DNA of 37,989 bases from Nitrospirota bacterium (lineage in GTDB: Bacteria; Nitrospirota; Thermodesulfovibrionia; UBA6902). The stretch covers positions 1 through 37,989 of the forward strand of contig DRDE01000038.1 in assembly GCA_011040095.1 (NCBI GenBank), read 5' to 3'. The notes beneath the pieces are model-generated. The model saw only the letters and a program-made list of their open reading frames with translations. It had not been told where the DNA came from and searched no databases. The position numbers and the translations under genes are program-made. Every line of letters begins with the position of its first letter. Position 1 is the first letter of the stretch. Shown piece after piece: positions 35,161 to 37,989 of this stretch.

Positions 35161-36252
35161 ATGAAAAAGATTAGCGAACTATCGGCAGGCCCGGGATTCC
35201 TTGTGACTGCAGCGGCATTCGTTGTTGTGATCGCAGGGATACAGGCCGCAGAATCCATCCTGGTCCCATTTTTAATAGCCGTATTTATTGCAGTCATTTG
35301 CGCACCTCCGTTATTCTGGCTGCAGAGGAAAAAGGTTCCCGCGGTTCTCTCCATGCTAATAGTAGTGTCAGGGGCGATTGTGATCGGGTTAGCCATAATG
35401 ACATTGGTCGGCACATCCCTGAATGACTTTTCGCAGGCCCTGCCTTCTTACCAGGCAAGCCTCCAGGAAAAAATGTCCGGGTTCATGGGGTGGCTGGAAG
35501 GTATGGGTGTGGATATTTACAAGGAAGGGGTGATTAAGGCGTTGAACCCCGGTTTTGCCATGAAACTTGTCGCAAGCCTGCTCACCAGGTTAGGCAGTGT
35601 GCTCACCAATTCATTCATGATATTGCTTACGGTTATCTTCATTCTGCTGGAGGCATCGGGCTTCCCAAACAAATTGCGCGCTGTATCGGATAAGCCGGAT
35701 GCATCATTCGGCAATTTTAACAGTTTCATAAAAAACATCAACCGCTATATGGTGATCAAGACCTTGACAAGCCTGGCAACGGGCATTGCCATTGCAGCCT
35801 GGCTGATTTTCCTCGGCGTCAATCATCCTTTGCTCTGGGGGCTGCTGGCCTTTTTGCTTAATTATGTGCCGAATATCGGCTCGGTAATTGCCGCGGCCCC
35901 GGCCATACTCCTGGCATTAATACAGCTCGGGTCCGGCCCTGCGCTCCTGACAGGGCTTGGATATGCAGTGGTAAATATAATAATCGGAAGCATAATTGAA
36001 CCGAAGATCATGGGAAGAGGGCTTGGATTATCAACATTAGTCGTGTTCCTCTCGCTGGTCTTCTGGGGCTGGGTGCTGGGTCCTGTAGGCATGCTCCTCT
36101 CAGTGCCTTTAACTATGGCCGTGAAGATCGCCCTGGACAGCAATGAAGAGACCCGGTGGATTGCTGTTTTACTCGGTTCCGAAGGATCAATCCGGAATGT
36201 TTTGCAGGCTGAACACAGTGGCACAAGCAAGGAAAAACCCGGCGCCGAATAA
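35161..36252 (+). CDS. AI-2E family transporter
   Basis: Multi-TM protein; LLWGLLAFLLNYVPNIGSVIAAAPAILLALIQLG ... IEPKIMGRGLGLSTLVVFLSLVFWGWVLGPVGMLLSVPLT. Confidence 0.92.
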   Translation: MKKISELSAGPGFLVTAAAFVVVIAGIQAAESILVPFLIAVFIAVICAPPLFWLQRKKVPAVLSMLIVVSGAIVIGLAIMTLVGTSLNDFSQALPSYQASLQEKMSGFMGWLEGMGVDIYKEGVIKALNPGFAMKLVASLLTRLGSVLTNSFMILLTVIFILLEASGFPNKLRAVSDKPDASFGNFNSFIKNINRYMVIKTLTSLATGIAIAAWLIFLGVNHPLLWGLLAFLLNYVPNIGSVIAAAPAILLALIQLGSGPALLTGLGYAVVNIIIGSIIEPKIMGRGLGLSTLVVFLSLVFWGWVLGPVGMLLSVPLTMAVKIALDSNEETRWIAVLLGSEGSIRNVLQAEHSGTSKEKPGAE

Positions 36253-36293
36253 TCGGGTCGTCTTCAAATGTCACTGCACCCGCTGCTGCGGCG

Positions 36294-37989
36294 TCAAACG
36301 GCATCCCCTGCCATTGTAACTGCCAGAACCTTATCCCTGAGCGCCCGCAGATAATTCAGGAATTCCCCCGGTGTCCTGTGGTCCATAAACCTTGCCGACA
36401 GCTCTGTAATATATGCACCCTCGGCAATTACCTGTTCTTCATTAAGCCTCAAAAAAGTTTGAAGCCTTCTGTAATATTCATAGGCACTGAAAAGTGTGTC
36501 CCTCTCCGCAGGGTTCAGTATTTGCTTTTTAGCCAAGCGGCTGATTGCCGCCAACGTGTTCTGCACCAGGATTTCCGGGAATCTCCGCGCATGGTGAAGC
36601 TGCAGGAACTGGACATAAAACTCTATCTCTTTGATCCCCCCGCTGCCGAGTTTTATATCCATGCCCTCTGCCTCATGTGAGAGCTCTTTTATTATCCTTG
36701 CTCTCATTGCCGTAATATCGTCTTTCCTGATATCACTTCCTCTTTGCAGTATCACATCTTTCGCCATATTAATAAATGACCGGGAGAGTTTTTCATTCCC
36801 TCCGAGCGGCCTTGCCTTGAGAAGGGCCTGTATCTCCCAGTTCCGGGCGTTTTTAAGATAATAGTTCCTGTATCCCTCAATGTCTTTAACAAGTATCCCC
36901 TTTGATCCGTCAGGCCTTAATCTCGTGTCCACGCTATAGAGCATCCCCATGTCAGTGTATGATGTGAGGACTTTCATTATCTTTTCGGCAAGTGTCATGG
37001 CCTCCGGCGACCCGGATACAAAAACTATATCAATATCCGATCCAAAGGTCATTTCCCGGCCCCCGAGTTTTCCGAAGGCTATGACGGATAATTCATTACA
37101 CCCGAATTTTTGGAGAATCACTTTGATAATTGCCTCTGCAAGATGTGACAGGCCCCTGAAAAGGTCTTCTGTTTTCAGGATTCCAAGGAGGAACAGCATG
37201 CCGGAACGCACTTCTTCAAACCTCCTGTACCTTGCAAGCTCTGAATTGAAATCCTTACTTCCCTCTGTGGTCCGGCGTAATTCCCCCTCCATATTGCCGA
37301 GGCTTTTAACTATACTCCATTCTTCTATCAATATATCGAGATAGTAGTGGCTGCTCAGGAATATCCTTGTGAGATAGGGACTGAGAGAGAATATTTTCGT
37401 GATGCCCGTCATTAATTCTTTAAGCTCCATAATGGCCGTGAGATGGGCTGTTTTTATATCATACGTTGTCAAGAGGCTTTCAAGCCCTGCAAGCGCCCTG
37501 TCCGGGCTTTCGGCCGTCAGGGCGTTTTCAAGGAGCCGGGGCATGACCTCTCTTATAAGGGAACGTTCCTGCATGGTTCGAAAGGCGCTCATATGCTCTC
37601 TTATGTTTTTCATGTTAATCAGGCATTTCCCGGCATGCCTTACCTTCCTGAATGAAAGGTATCCGGAGAGCTCTTCATCACTCAGTTTTCCCTCAAGCAG
37701 GTTCAATGCCTCGGCATGGACGTCCTCCCTGGTGCCGAGCAGAGAGTTGTACATATTTTTTGTCTGCATCCTCCTGAGACGCAGACTTGCAAGGAAATCA
37801 CTTTTAGACGGAAAACCCATCGACCTTGCGATAACCTCCGTCTCTTCATCGGATGGCGGAAGCGTATGAGTCTGCAGGTCTTCTTTCATCTGGAGATAGT
37901 GCTCAAGACGTCTGAGGAAAAGATAGTTTCCTCGGAGAGTGACGAGGTCCTCTTCCGGCGCCATCTTCATCTCCCGGAGTACGCGTATG
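36294..37989 (-). CDS. glnE: Glutamine-synthetase adenylyltransferase, C-terminal half (5' end beyond the window)
   Basis: VIAFGKLGGREMTFGSDIDIVFV, SVDTRLRPDGSKGILV, IKLGSGGIKEIEFYVQFLQL; the frame stays open to the window edge (RVLREMKMAPEE). Confidence 0.93.
   Translation of the reverse strand, partial: IRVLREMKMAPEEDLVTLRGNYLFLRRLEHYLQMKEDLQTHTLPPSDEETEVIARSMGFPSKSDFLASLRLRRMQTKNMYNSLLGTREDVHAEALNLLEGKLSDEELSGYLSFRKVRHAGKCLINMKNIREHMSAFRTMQERSLIREVMPRLLENALTAESPDRALAGLESLLTTYDIKTAHLTAIMELKELMTGITKIFSLSPYLTRIFLSSHYYLDILIEEWSIVKSLGNMEGELRRTTEGSKDFNSELARYRRFEEVRSGMLFLLGILKTEDLFRGLSHLAEAIIKVILQKFGCNELSVIAFGKLGGREMTFGSDIDIVFVSGSPEAMTLAEKIMKVLTSYTDMGMLYSVDTRLRPDGSKGILVKDIEGYRNYYLKNARNWEIQALLKARPLGGNEKLSRSFINMAKDVILQRGSDIRKDDITAMRARIIKELSHEAEGMDIKLGSGGIKEIEFYVQFLQLHHARRFPEILVQNTLAAISRLAKKQILNPAERDTLFSAYEYYRRLQTFLRLNEEQVIAEGAYITELSARFMDHRTPGEFLNYLRALRDKVLAVTMAGDAV

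Overview
Bacterial chromosomal window, gene-dense, probably from a Nitrospirota- or Desulfobacterota-like organism (taxonomy is a low-confidence inference). There are two domains. (A) About 1-18.7 kb is an accessory/surface region. It holds a frameshifted secreted protein with 47-aa tandem repeats, a PEP-CTERM protein, a 1262-aa PKD/discoidin/FlgD-Ig surface protein, a secreted 1243-aa RHS/YD-repeat protein with a distinct C-terminal tip followed by an exported beta-propeller, several toxin-antitoxin modules and TA relics, a TolB-like propeller, an FlgD-Ig lipoprotein and a DUF1573 lipoprotein. (B) About 18.8-38 kb is mostly housekeeping. It holds a Fe(III)-type ABC transporter with an exported ChrB-domain protein, the thrS-infC-rpmI-rplT-pheS-pheT block, tRNA-Val(GAC), bioB-bioW-diacylglycerol kinase, acylphosphatase, a HigA-like antitoxin, a flavodiiron protein, an AI-2E transporter and partial glnE. 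Main unusual observations: (1) two ~94% identical 143-bp MITE-like elements in opposite orientation, each with 18-bp TIRs and a perfect 4-bp target duplication; (2) a repeat nest at 32.7-33.4 kb with a 181-bp TIR element inside inverted heptamer arrays, plus a perfect 28-bp palindrome; (3) infC and thrS appear to start at non-canonical AUA and AUU codons; (4) ThrRS lacks the N-terminal TGS domain and PheT lacks the EMAP/OB tRNA-binding domain; (5) a secreted RHS protein with an unfamiliar C-terminal tip and a possible exported immunity partner.
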